From NCBI RefSeq assembly GCF_900106035.1, contig NZ_FNUC01000004.1:3571722-3635721 (forward strand): DNA of 64,000 nucleotides, written 5' to 3'. Each line of letters starts with the position of its first letter. Within the stretch, counting starts at the first letter, position 1. Under the pieces are notes generated by a model, which saw only the letters and a program-made list of their open reading frames with translations, ran no database searches and was not told the DNA's origin. This DNA is from Jiangella alba. Its GTDB lineage: Bacteria; Actinomycetota; Actinomycetes; Jiangellales; Jiangellaceae. A program made the translations under genes and the position numbers. Positions 26,368 through 34,510 of this stretch are shown in pieces.

Positions 26368-27135
26368 ATGCGGTCAGACCAGCAGACCTTCAGGCCAGTG
26401 CGCGGCGTCCATCGGCGCTATCTGCAAGTGGCGTTCCAGATCCTCCAGGCCATCGGCTCCGGCCAGACGCCGCTCGGCTCGCGGCTGCCCTCCGATCGCG
26501 ACCTCGCCGAGCTCATGGGCGTCAGCCGGCTGACCGTCAGGGAGGCGGTGCTGGCGCTCGAGGTCGTCGGCATCCTGCAGGTGCGCTCGGGCGACGGCAC
26601 CTACGTCGCCCACGACGGCACCCGTTCCTCGGCGATGGGCGAGTTGCTCACCGGCGCGTCGTTCCAGGTGCCGACGGCGGAGGTGCTGGAGGCGCGGCTC
26701 GCGGTCGAGCCGGTGGCGGTCGCGTTCACGGCGCAGCGGATCACCGACGCCGAGGCGGCCGAGATCGAGGAGCTGATCGACCGCGCCGCCGGCCTGGCCG
26801 AGGACGTCGACGGGCTCGGCGACTTCGTCAGCCTCGGCCTGGAGTTCCACGCGCTCCTGCTCCAGCGCTGCCGCAACGCCCACCTCGCGGCGTTCACGAC
26901 CGCGCTCGTCGACCTCGACGAGCACCCGCTGTGGACGCTGCTCAACGCCCAGGCCGTGCAGTCCGTCGAGGCCCGGCACCAGCAGGTCGACGAGCACCGC
27001 GAGATCCTGCGCGCCGTCCGCGAGCACGACGCCGACCGCGCGGCGGCGCTGATCACCACCCACCTGGAGCACCTGCGCGACCAGGTGTACCGGCTCAGCT
27101 CCACGTTCGCGCCGCAGTCCCAGCCCAGCCAGTAG
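26368..27135 (+). CDS. GntR-family regulator, FadR (FCD) subfamily
   Basis: A 255-residue regulator. The N-terminal winged helix contains LPSDRDLAELMGVSRLTVREAV and the C-terminal all-helical FCD ligand domain contains EARLAVEPVAVAFTAQRIT, with His/Asp residues (EFHALLLQR, DEHREILRAVREHD) that bind a metal and a carboxylate in related proteins. It is first in a long operon, 16 bases before the E1 alpha gene, and very likely controls that operon in response to a carboxylic acid intermediate. Confidence 0.93.
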   Translation: MRSDQQTFRPVRGVHRRYLQVAFQILQAIGSGQTPLGSRLPSDRDLAELMGVSRLTVREAVLALEVVGILQVRSGDGTYVAHDGTRSSAMGELLTGASFQVPTAEVLEARLAVEPVAVAFTAQRITDAEAAEIEELIDRAAGLAEDVDGLGDFVSLGLEFHALLLQRCRNAHLAAFTTALVDLDEHPLWTLLNAQAVQSVEARHQQVDEHREILRAVREHDADRAAALITTHLEHLRDQVYRLSSTFAPQSQPSQ

Positions 27136-27151
27136 AAGAGAGGCAGACGCG

Positions 27152-28183
27152 ATGACCCAGCAAGCCACGCCCGACCGGACGCTTCCGTTGCCGGGCGACA
27201 CCCTGGTCGGCCTCTACCGCACGATGGCCCTGATCAGAGCGTTCGAGGAGCGCGTGCACGAGCTGTTCACCGAGGGCGAGCTGCCCGGCTTCCTGCACCT
27301 GTGCTCCGGCCAGGAGGCGGTCGCCGCCGGGGTGATCGCGCACCTCGAGCGCGCGGACATGATCACCTCGACGCACCGCAACCACGGCCACGCGCTGGCC
27401 AAGGGCGTCGACCCGACGGCCATGATGATCGAGCTGTACGGCCGCGCCGGCGGCTCGAACTCCGGCAAGGGCGGCTCGATGCACCTCGCCGACCCCGCCG
27501 TCGGTCACCTCGCCAGCGGCGGCATCGTCGGGGCCAGCGCGCCGCTCGCGCTCGGCCCGGCGCAGGCGGCCAAGCTGGCCGGCACCGGAGCGGTGGCGGT
27601 CGCGTTCTTCGGCGACGGCGGAGCGCAGCAGGGCACCGTGCTGGAGGCGATGAACCTCGCCGCCGTGTGGCGGCTGCCGGTCGTCTTCGTCTGCGAGAAC
27701 AACCTGTTCGGCCAGGCGACCACCGTCGACTACGCCTCCGCGGCCGCGCCGTACGCGCGGGCCGAGGGGTTCGGCCTGCCGGCCGAGCGGGTCGACGGGC
27801 AGGACGTGGTGGCGGTGCACCAGGCGGCCGGCCGCGCCGTCGAGCGGGCCCGCGCCGGCGACGGCCCGTCCTACCTGGAGTGCCTGACCTACAGCTACCA
27901 CGGCGCGTGGGAGGGCGAGCCGAAGCGGTCCTACCGCCGGCCCGAGGTGGAGTCCGACTTCCGCCGCCGTGACCCGCTCCGGCTGCTCGACGACGTGCTC
28001 ACCGCGGCCCAGCCGGACTGGCTGGACGTCAGGGACCGCGTCGACGACGAGGTCGCCGAGCAGGTCGACGGCGCCGTCGAGGCCGGTCGCGCCGCGCCCT
28101 ACCCCGACCCGTCGACCGTGGTCACCGGTGTGTACGCCGACCCGAACGTCGTCATCGACCGCGACGGCCTGGCCGTCCGCTGA
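27152..28183 (+). CDS. ThDP-dependent dehydrogenase E1 component, alpha subunit (AcoA/PdhA-like)
   Basis: A 343-residue E1 alpha subunit of the pyruvate/acetoin dehydrogenase group. The ThDP/magnesium motif runs from FFGDGGAQQGTVLEAMNLAA to FVCENN (about residues 151-185). A His-containing loop, SGKGGSMHLADP, lies at about residue 110. It decarboxylates a 2-oxoacid, or cleaves an acyloin, together with the beta subunit. The usual E2 acyltransferase and E3 genes are absent here; instead a mycofactocin-type SDR follows. AGAAGAGAGGCAG precedes the ATG. A second E1 pair occurs at 45253-47300. Confidence 0.92.
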   Translation: MTQQATPDRTLPLPGDTLVGLYRTMALIRAFEERVHELFTEGELPGFLHLCSGQEAVAAGVIAHLERADMITSTHRNHGHALAKGVDPTAMMIELYGRAGGSNSGKGGSMHLADPAVGHLASGGIVGASAPLALGPAQAAKLAGTGAVAVAFFGDGGAQQGTVLEAMNLAAVWRLPVVFVCENNLFGQATTVDYASAAAPYARAEGFGLPAERVDGQDVVAVHQAAGRAVERARAGDGPSYLECLTYSYHGAWEGEPKRSYRRPEVESDFRRRDPLRLLDDVLTAAQPDWLDVRDRVDDEVAEQVDGAVEAGRAAPYPDPSTVVTGVYADPNVVIDRDGLAVR

Positions 28184-28205
28184 TCGTCAGCAGAGAGGAC
28201 CGAGG

Positions 28206-29234
28206 ATGAAGACCCTGTCGTTCGCCGACGCGATCAACGAGGCGCTGCGGCTGGAGATGACCCGCGACCCGCGGGTGCTGGTGACCGGCGAGGACGTGTC
28301 CGGTGGCGCCACCATCCCTGGGTTCGAGCGGGCCGACGCGTGGGGCGGCGTCTTCGGCGTCACCCGCGGCCTGGTCGCCGAGTTCGGCCGGGACCGCGTC
28401 ATCGACACGCCGATCTCCGAGTCCGCGTTCATCGGCGCGGCCATCGGCGCCGCTGCCGCGGGCTACCGCACCGTGACCGAGCTGCAGTTCCTCGACTTCA
28501 TGGGCGTCTGCCTGGACCAGATCATCAACCAGGCGGCGAAGCTGCGCTACGCCCGCGGCGACCGCGCGCCGGGCGTCCCGATCGTCATCCGCGCGATGAT
28601 CGGCGCCGGGTCGCGGGCCGGCAGCACGCAGTCGCAGAGCCACTACTCGTCGGTCGCGCACTTCCCGGGCCTCAAGGTCGTCGTCCCGGCCACGCCGGCC
28701 GACGCCAAGGGCCTGATGATCGCGGCCATCCGCGACGAGGACCCGGTGCTGTTCCTGGAGAACAAGGCGCTCTACGAGACCAGGGGGCCGGTGCCGGAGG
28801 GCGACGAGCCGGTGCCGATCGGCCGGGCCCGGGTGGCCCGCGAGGGCGGCGACGTCACGATCGTGACGATCGCCCGCATGCTCTCGGTCGCGGAGAAGGC
28901 GGCGAAGGACCTGTCCGAGCGCGGCATCGAGGCCGAGATCATCGACGTGCGCACGGTGGCGCCGCTGGACCTCACCACGATCCTGGAGTCCGTCGAGCGC
29001 ACCGGCCGGCTGGTCGTCGTCGACGAGGACACCCCGCGCTGCTCGGTCGCCTCCGACATCGTCGCGCTGGTCAGCAGCCGGGCGTTCGACCGGCTCACCG
29101 CCGCGCCGCGGATGGTCACCCCGCCGCACACCCCGGTGCCGTTCGCGCCGGTGCTGGAGGACGCCTACATCCCGAGTCCGGAACGCGTGGTCGAGGCGGT
29201 GCTGGCGACGGCCGGGCAGGAGGTGGCGGCATGA
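28206..29234 (+). CDS. ThDP-dependent dehydrogenase E1 component, beta subunit (AcoB/PdhB-like)
   Basis: A 342-residue E1 beta subunit starting MKTLSFADAINEALRLEM. Family motifs include GEDVSGG, DTPISESAFIGAAIGAA, LDQIINQAAKLRY, GSRAGSTQSQSHYSS and DVRTVAPLDLTTILESV. It forms an alpha2beta2 heterotetramer with the preceding gene product; the conserved glutamate of this chain activates ThDP. AGAGAGGACCGAGG precedes the ATG. Its stop overlaps the start of the SDR gene by four bases (ATGA), indicating coupled production of E1 and the dehydrogenase. Confidence 0.92.
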   Translation: MKTLSFADAINEALRLEMTRDPRVLVTGEDVSGGATIPGFERADAWGGVFGVTRGLVAEFGRDRVIDTPISESAFIGAAIGAAAAGYRTVTELQFLDFMGVCLDQIINQAAKLRYARGDRAPGVPIVIRAMIGAGSRAGSTQSQSHYSSVAHFPGLKVVVPATPADAKGLMIAAIRDEDPVLFLENKALYETRGPVPEGDEPVPIGRARVAREGGDVTIVTIARMLSVAEKAAKDLSERGIEAEIIDVRTVAPLDLTTILESVERTGRLVVVDEDTPRCSVASDIVALVSSRAFDRLTAAPRMVTPPHTPVPFAPVLEDAYIPSPERVVEAVLATAGQEVAA

Positions 29235-30112
29235 GCGCCGACCAGGGCTTCGAGACCGGCCGGCACGCCGGCAAGGTGGCGCTGATCAGCGGCGGAGCCC
29301 GCGGTCAGGGCCGCGAGATCGCCGTGCGGCTGGCCCGTGAGGGCGCCGACATCGCCATGTTCGACCTGTGCGAGCAGCCGGCGACGTCGCAGTACCCCGG
29401 CGCGACCACGGACGACCTCGCCGAGACCGTCGCGCTGGTCGAGGAGACCGGCCAGAAGGTGCTGTCGGCCGTCGTGGACGCCCGCGACCACGCCGCCGTC
29501 GACGCGTTCGTCGACGACACCATCGCGTGGGCCGGCAAGATCGACGTCGTCTGCGCCAACGCCGGCCTGGTGACCTGGGTGCCGTTCCTCGACCTCAGCC
29601 CGCAGCAGTGGGCCGACGTCATGGACATCAACGTCACCGGCGTGTTCAACACCGTCCAGCCGGTGCTGCGGCACATGGTCGCCCGGCAGCAGGGCAGCGT
29701 GGTGCTCACGTCGTCGGTCAACGGCGTCGAGCCCGGCGAGAGCATCGCCCACTACACCGCGTCCAAGCACGCGGTCCTCGGCCTGACGAAGAACCTCGCC
29801 CTCGAGTTCGGCCCGGCCAACATCCGGGTGAACGCGGTCATGCCCAGCGCGGTCAACACCGTCATGGGCAACAACAGCACGAACCTCAAGTGGATCTTCG
29901 GACGTGACGACGCGACGGAGGACGACTACCTGGCCGCGACGCGGCAGTGGCACGTCCTCCGCAACCGGCCGGCGCTGCACCCGTCCGCGGTGGCCGACGT
30001 CGTGTCGTGGCTGTGCGGCCACGACGCCCGCTTCATCACCGGGACGGCGGTCCCCGTCGACGCCGGTCACCTGGTGCTCCCCGGCTTCAACCACAAGCCA
30101 CTGTTCGACTGA
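29231..30112 (+). CDS. Mycofactocin-coupled SDR oxidoreductase (SDR1)
   Basis: A 293-residue short-chain dehydrogenase. The cofactor motif is SGGARGQGRE, catalytic residues are Ser-Tyr-Lys in SSVNGVEPGESIAHYTASK, and NAG is intact (CANAGL). Between the second beta strand and the next helix it carries the longer insert QYPGATTDDLAETVALVE that marks the mycofactocin-coupled (carveol-dehydrogenase-like) branch. In that branch NAD is held tightly and re-oxidised by the peptide-derived redox cofactor mycofactocin. It oxidises an alcohol, probably before or after the E1-catalysed step. Its C-terminal part (KWIFGRDDATEDDY, PGFNHKPLFD) closely matches the SDR at 47323, so both belong to a duplicated cassette. 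Confidence 0.88.
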   Translation: MSADQGFETGRHAGKVALISGGARGQGREIAVRLAREGADIAMFDLCEQPATSQYPGATTDDLAETVALVEETGQKVLSAVVDARDHAAVDAFVDDTIAWAGKIDVVCANAGLVTWVPFLDLSPQQWADVMDINVTGVFNTVQPVLRHMVARQQGSVVLTSSVNGVEPGESIAHYTASKHAVLGLTKNLALEFGPANIRVNAVMPSAVNTVMGNNSTNLKWIFGRDDATEDDYLAATRQWHVLRNRPALHPSAVADVVSWLCGHDARFITGTAVPVDAGHLVLPGFNHKPLFD

Positions 30113-30156
30113 CGCGCGCCCGCGTCCGTCGGCCCGACCCGTGAGGAGGTGGTCCC

Positions 30157-31839
30157 GTGAACGACCACGGGATGATCTCGCGACGCAGTCTGCTCAAAAT
30201 CGGCGGCGCCGCCGCCGTCACCCTGCCCCTGCTCGGCACGGTGTCCTGCAGCCGCCGGCCGGCGCCGTCCGGAGCACCGTCCTCCGGCGGCGACGGCGCC
30301 CAGCTCACCATCGCCGTCAGCGCCCTGATGGCCTCGCTGGACCGTGAGTACGAGATCGGCGCGGCCTCGATGGAGGCGATGAACAACCTCTTCGAGCCGC
30401 TGGTGGAGTTCTCCCGCCGGCCGTTCGGCGACAGCGGCTCGCAGGTGCCGGACTTCGACTCCAGCACCTGGGAGCTGCGGCTGCTGGCCGAGGAGCCCGC
30501 CGTGTCCGACGACGGGCTCACCTGGACGCTGGTCTTCCGCGACGACGTCACCAGCCACTCCGGCAACCCGCTGACGGCGGAGGACTTCGCGTACGCGATC
30601 GAGCGGCACCAGCAGGTCTGGGTGCTCGGCTCGTTCTACAACTTCGTCGCGGGGCTGCTGCCGCGCGAGCGGATCAGCTGGAACGTCGTCGACGCGCAGA
30701 CCCTCGAGGTCACCACCGAGCAGCCGAGCCCGCTGTTCAAGATCCTGCTGCAGAACAACTTCGCGTTCGGCCTGTTCGACGCCGTCGCCTCCCGGGCGTC
30801 GGGCACCGACGCCGACCCGTGGGCCACCGAGTGGATGAAGGCCAACGGCTCAGACGCCGGCCACGGCCCGTACACGATCACCAGCCACCAGCCGGGCCAG
30901 CAGACGGTGTTCACCGCCTTCGACGACTACCACGGCGGCGCGCCGGCGGTGAAGACCGTCGTGCACCGCCAGGTCGACTCGTCCAGCACCCGGGTGGCGC
31001 TGCTGAAGTCCGGCGAGGTCGACATCGTCCGCGACCTGCTGCCGACGGAGCTGAAGTCGCTGGAGGGCGCCGACGGCGTCGTCGTCGACAACTTCGACGA
31101 GTCGCTGTTCCTGCTGCTCTTCATGATGATGAACAACAGCTTCGCGCCGTTCGACGACCCGCTCGTGCGGCAGGCCGTCGCCTACGCGATGCCCTACCAG
31201 CAGATCGTCGACGACGTGTACCAGGGCTACGCCTCGCCCTGGAAGGGCGTGATCAGCCGCGACTACCCGTACTTCGACCCGGACGCCTGGATCTACGGCG
31301 ACGGCGCGAACCCGGACAAGGCACGCGAGCTGCTGGCACAGGCCGGGCACGCGAACGGGTTCAGCTGCGAGCTGCTGTGCAACTCCAGCGAGCCGGTGTC
31401 GGAGCAGGTCGCGATCCTGATCCAGTCGGCGCTGAGCGAGATCGGCATCGACTTCCGGCTGAACAAGCTGTCCGCGGCGGCGTTCACCGAGCGGCTCACC
31501 GGCCAGCAGTACGAGGGCGCCGCCATCTGGCAGGACCTCGCCCTCACCCCGGACATCGGCTACAACTGCTTCCTCTACTACCGCTCGACGGCGTTCGCCA
31601 ACGTCGCCGGGTACGCGTCGGACTCCACCGACCAGCTCATCGACGTGCTGCTCACGACGATGGACGGGCCGGAGCGCGAGGCCGTGGCGAAGGAGTTCCA
31701 GCGCCAGATCGTGGCGGACTCGCCGGCGGTCTTCCTGGCCCAGCCGCACTACGTCGTGGCCCGCCGCGACCACGTCAAGGGCGTCACGGCCTACCCGTCG
31801 CGCACGATCCGCTTCGACGAGATCGAGCTGGCGCGATGA
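30157..31839 (+). CDS. ABC transporter binding lipoprotein, oligopeptide type (SBP family 5), Tat-exported
   Basis: A 560-residue binding protein with a twin-arginine signal (SRRSLLKIGG, 8-17) and lipobox GTVSC (Cys31), so it is folded before export and then anchored. The mature protein has the canonical family 5 order: TIAVSALMASLDREYE at the start, RDDVTSHSGNPLTAEDFAYA near 130, AYAMPYQQIVDDVYQGY near 345, DKARELLAQAGH near 390, and closing repeats around ADSPAVFLAQPHYVV. This contrasts with the permuted protein at 56660. The GTG is seven bases after GGAGG. Ligands of this family include peptides, sugars and metal chelates; here the ligand is unknown. Confidence 0.9.
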   Translation: MNDHGMISRRSLLKIGGAAAVTLPLLGTVSCSRRPAPSGAPSSGGDGAQLTIAVSALMASLDREYEIGAASMEAMNNLFEPLVEFSRRPFGDSGSQVPDFDSSTWELRLLAEEPAVSDDGLTWTLVFRDDVTSHSGNPLTAEDFAYAIERHQQVWVLGSFYNFVAGLLPRERISWNVVDAQTLEVTTEQPSPLFKILLQNNFAFGLFDAVASRASGTDADPWATEWMKANGSDAGHGPYTITSHQPGQQTVFTAFDDYHGGAPAVKTVVHRQVDSSSTRVALLKSGEVDIVRDLLPTELKSLEGADGVVVDNFDESLFLLLFMMMNNSFAPFDDPLVRQAVAYAMPYQQIVDDVYQGYASPWKGVISRDYPYFDPDAWIYGDGANPDKARELLAQAGHANGFSCELLCNSSEPVSEQVAILIQSALSEIGIDFRLNKLSAAAFTERLTGQQYEGAAIWQDLALTPDIGYNCFLYYRSTAFANVAGYASDSTDQLIDVLLTTMDGPEREAVAKEFQRQIVADSPAVFLAQPHYVVARRDHVKGVTAYPSRTIRFDEIELAR

Positions 31840-31849
31840 ACGCGGCGCC

Positions 31850-32878
31850 ATGAGCAGGCTGATCGGCCGGCGCCTGGCGCTGCTCGTCCCGCAGTTGCTG
31901 CTGATCTGCTTCGTCAGTTTCCTGCTGATCCAGCTGACCCCGGGCAGCCAGGCCCGGGCTCGGCTGGGCAGCAGCGCGTCCGACGAGGCGGTGGCGGCGC
32001 TGGAGGACGAGCTGGGGCTGAACGACCCGTGGCCGGCGCAGTTCGTCCGCTACCTCGGCGGGCTGCTGCGCGGCGACCTCGGCACGTCGTGGACGACCGG
32101 CCAGCCGGTGCTCGACGACATCGCCCGCCGGGCCCCGGCCACGCTGGAGCTGATCACCGTGTCGTTCGCGGTGATCATCGTGCTGGCGCTGCTGCTGGGG
32201 CTGGCCGGCGGGTTCGCCCGGAACCTGCTGGGCCGCATCGGCGACAAGATCAGCTACGTGTACTCGCTGATGGCGGGCGCGGTGCCGGACTTCTGGTTCG
32301 CCATGATCATGGTGTTCGTCTTCTACTACACGTTCCCGATCGCGGTCGCGCCGGTCGGCCAGTACGACGAGGCGTTCGGCACACCTGACGTCATCACCGG
32401 CTCGGTGCTGGTCGACACCGTCGTCACCGGCGACGTCGACGTGCTGGTGAGCCATCTCGACCACCTGATCCTGCCGGTGCTCGCGCTGGTCTTCATCAAC
32501 ACCGCGCCGATCCTGCGGATGGTGCGCAGCAGCGTCGGCGAGGCGCTGACGTCGGGCTACATCACCCTCGCCCGCGCGAACGGGCTGCCGCAGCGGCGCA
32601 TCGTGGGGTACGCGCTGCGCAGCGCGCTGCCGCCGATCGTCACGCTGGCGGGCGTCTGGTACACGATGCTGATCGCCGGCGCGGTGCTCACCGAGACCAT
32701 CTTCAGCTGGGGTGGAGTCGGCCAGTACGCCGTCCAGGCGGTGCAGAGCGCCGACTGGGCCGCGCTGCAGGGCGTCGTCCTGCTGGCCGCCCTGCTCTCG
32801 CTGCTCGTCTATCTGGCGATCGACCTCGTGCACGCCTGGATCGACCCGCGGGTCCGTGCCACCGGAGGGACCCGATGA
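31850..32878 (+). CDS. ABC transporter permease, DppB type
   Basis: A 342-residue inner-membrane permease beginning MSRLIGRRLALLVPQLLLIC, with a PGSQARARLGSSASDEAVAA periplasmic loop and a C-terminal EAA region TLARANGLPQRRIVGYALR. Six membrane spans are visible, typical of DppB/OppB. The ATG lies 11 bases after the binding-protein stop, and the next gene overlaps it by four bases. Confidence 0.92.
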   Translation: MSRLIGRRLALLVPQLLLICFVSFLLIQLTPGSQARARLGSSASDEAVAALEDELGLNDPWPAQFVRYLGGLLRGDLGTSWTTGQPVLDDIARRAPATLELITVSFAVIIVLALLLGLAGGFARNLLGRIGDKISYVYSLMAGAVPDFWFAMIMVFVFYYTFPIAVAPVGQYDEAFGTPDVITGSVLVDTVVTGDVDVLVSHLDHLILPVLALVFINTAPILRMVRSSVGEALTSGYITLARANGLPQRRIVGYALRSALPPIVTLAGVWYTMLIAGAVLTETIFSWGGVGQYAVQAVQSADWAALQGVVLLAALLSLLVYLAIDLVHAWIDPRVRATGGTR

Positions 32879-33720
32879 GCACCGTCGCGCCCACACCCGC
32901 CCCGACCCGGCGGCGCAACCCGCAGCTGCTGATCGGGCTGACAGCCGTCGCGGTGATCCTGCTGGTGGCACTGCTCGCGCCGCTGCTGGCCACCCACGAC
33001 CCGCTGCGGGTGTCGGGGCCGGTGCTGCAGCCGCCGTCGGGCGAGCACTGGCTCGGCACCGACCGGTCCGGCCTGGACATCTTCTCCCGGGTCGTCTACG
33101 CGCCCCGCGTCGACCTGCTGCTGGCCGGCGTCGGCACGCTGCTGGCGGCGCTGCTCGGCGTGCCACTGGGCGCGCTGGCCGGGTACGCGCCGGGCGTCGT
33201 CGGTGAGGCGATCAGCCGGACGCTCGACGTCGTGCAGGCGTTCCCGTTCTTCATCCTGGCGATGTGCCTGCTCGGGATCGTGGGCGGCTCGCTGCCGAAC
33301 ATCATCGCGGTGCTGGCCATCGTCAACGCGCCGATCTACGCCCGGCTCATGCACAGCCAGACCCGCACCCTGCGCGGCCGGATGTTCATCGACGCCGCCC
33401 GCGTCTCCGGCTGCCTGCCGCGCCAGGTGATCCTCGGCCACATCGTGCCGAACTCGCTGAGCCCGATCCTCGCGCAGATGTCGGTGACGCTCGGCATGTC
33501 GATCATCCTGGTCGCCGGCGTGAGCTTCGTCGGCGCCGGGGTCGAGCCGCCGACGGCGGAGTGGGGCGTGATGATCGGCGACGGCTCCGGCGGCATGTTC
33601 ACCGGGCAGTGGTGGCCGGTGGTCTTCCCCGGCATCGCGCTGGCGCTGACGGTCGTCGCGTTCGCGCTCGTCTCCAACGGCATCACCGTCGCCAACCAGC
33701 AGAGGAGCCGTCGTGCCTGA
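32875..33720 (+). CDS. ABC transporter permease, DppC type
   Basis: A 281-residue permease. It has the family N-terminus (LLVALLAPLLATHDPLRVSG), the GTDRSGLDIFSRVVYAPRVD motif of DppC/OppC, and the EAA loop FIDAARVSGCLPRQVILGHI. It forms the membrane channel with the DppB-type protein. The ATG overlaps the upstream stop; the downstream ATPase starts eight bases before its end. Confidence 0.92.
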   Translation: MSTVAPTPAPTRRRNPQLLIGLTAVAVILLVALLAPLLATHDPLRVSGPVLQPPSGEHWLGTDRSGLDIFSRVVYAPRVDLLLAGVGTLLAALLGVPLGALAGYAPGVVGEAISRTLDVVQAFPFFILAMCLLGIVGGSLPNIIAVLAIVNAPIYARLMHSQTRTLRGRMFIDAARVSGCLPRQVILGHIVPNSLSPILAQMSVTLGMSIILVAGVSFVGAGVEPPTAEWGVMIGDGSGGMFTGQWWPVVFPGIALALTVVAFALVSNGITVANQQRSRRA

Positions 33721-34501
33721 CACCCTTGTGCTCGACGTCGCCGGCCTGGAGGTCGGCAACGACGCGGACCGGCCGTTCACCCTCGGGCCGCTGGACCTCG
33801 CCCTGGCGGCGCGCGAGATCGTCGGCGTCGTCGGCGACTCCGGCGCCGGCAAGTCGCTGTTCGTCTCGACGCTCACCCAGACGCTGCGCCCGTCGGCCAC
33901 CGTCGTGAGCGGGGAGGTGCGGTTCGAGGACGCCGACCTGCTGACGCTGGACCACCGGCGCCAGCAGCGCATCCGCGGCGCCCGGATCGGGTTCATCGGG
34001 TCGAACCCGCACGGGCTGCTGCACCCGATGCTGCCGGTGGGCCGGCAGGTGGCGAACGTGCTGCGGGCGCACGAGGCGGTCTCCAAGACCGAGGCCCGGG
34101 CCCGAGTGCTGGACATGTTCAGCGCGGTCGGCATCCCCGACCCGGCCCGCCGGCTCGACGCGTACCCGCACGAGCTCAGCGGCGGGATGGCGCAGCGCGT
34201 CGTCATCGCCGTCGGGCTGATCTGCGACCCGGACCTCATCGTCGCCGACGAGCCGACCGCCGGCCTGGACGTCACCATCCAGGCGCAGGTGCTTGAGCTG
34301 ATCGAGGCGCTGGTGCGGTCGCGGGAGAACCGGGCGCTGCTGCTGGCCACCCGCGACCTCGGCATCGTCGCGCGGTTCTGCGACCGCGTGGTCGTCCTGG
34401 ACGACGGCCAGGTGGCCGAGCAGGGCCCGGTGCGCGACCTGTTCCGCACGCCGGAGGCCGCGATCAGCCGCGAGCTGCTCACCGCGGCGCGGGGATTCTA
34501 G
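33713..34501 (+). CDS. ABC transporter ATPase, DppD type, with degenerate Q- and H-loops
   Basis: A 262-residue ATPase with intact Walker A GDSGAGKS (41-48), signature LSGGMAQ (155-161), Walker B LIVADE (175-180) and D-loop AGLD. The Q-loop region reads FIGSNPHGLLHP, with Ser97 where Gln is expected. The H-switch reads LATRDL, with Arg214 in place of the catalytic-site His. It also lacks the C-terminal cysteine-bearing extension of OppD. These changes affect only the nucleotide site built from this protein's Walker A and the partner's signature, and the partner's signature is itself altered. So one of the two composite ATP sites of this importer is probably inactive. Confidence 0.88.
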   Translation: MPDTLVLDVAGLEVGNDADRPFTLGPLDLALAAREIVGVVGDSGAGKSLFVSTLTQTLRPSATVVSGEVRFEDADLLTLDHRRQQRIRGARIGFIGSNPHGLLHPMLPVGRQVANVLRAHEAVSKTEARARVLDMFSAVGIPDPARRLDAYPHELSGGMAQRVVIAVGLICDPDLIVADEPTAGLDVTIQAQVLELIEALVRSRENRALLLATRDLGIVARFCDRVVVLDDGQVAEQGPVRDLFRTPEAAISRELLTAARGF

Positions 34502-34510
34502 GAGGCGGCG

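Noticed and set aside
30157-31839. Permutation in the first family 5 binding protein
   Set aside because: Its segments follow the canonical order from TIAVSALM to ADSPAVFLAQPHYVV, so it serves as the unpermuted control.
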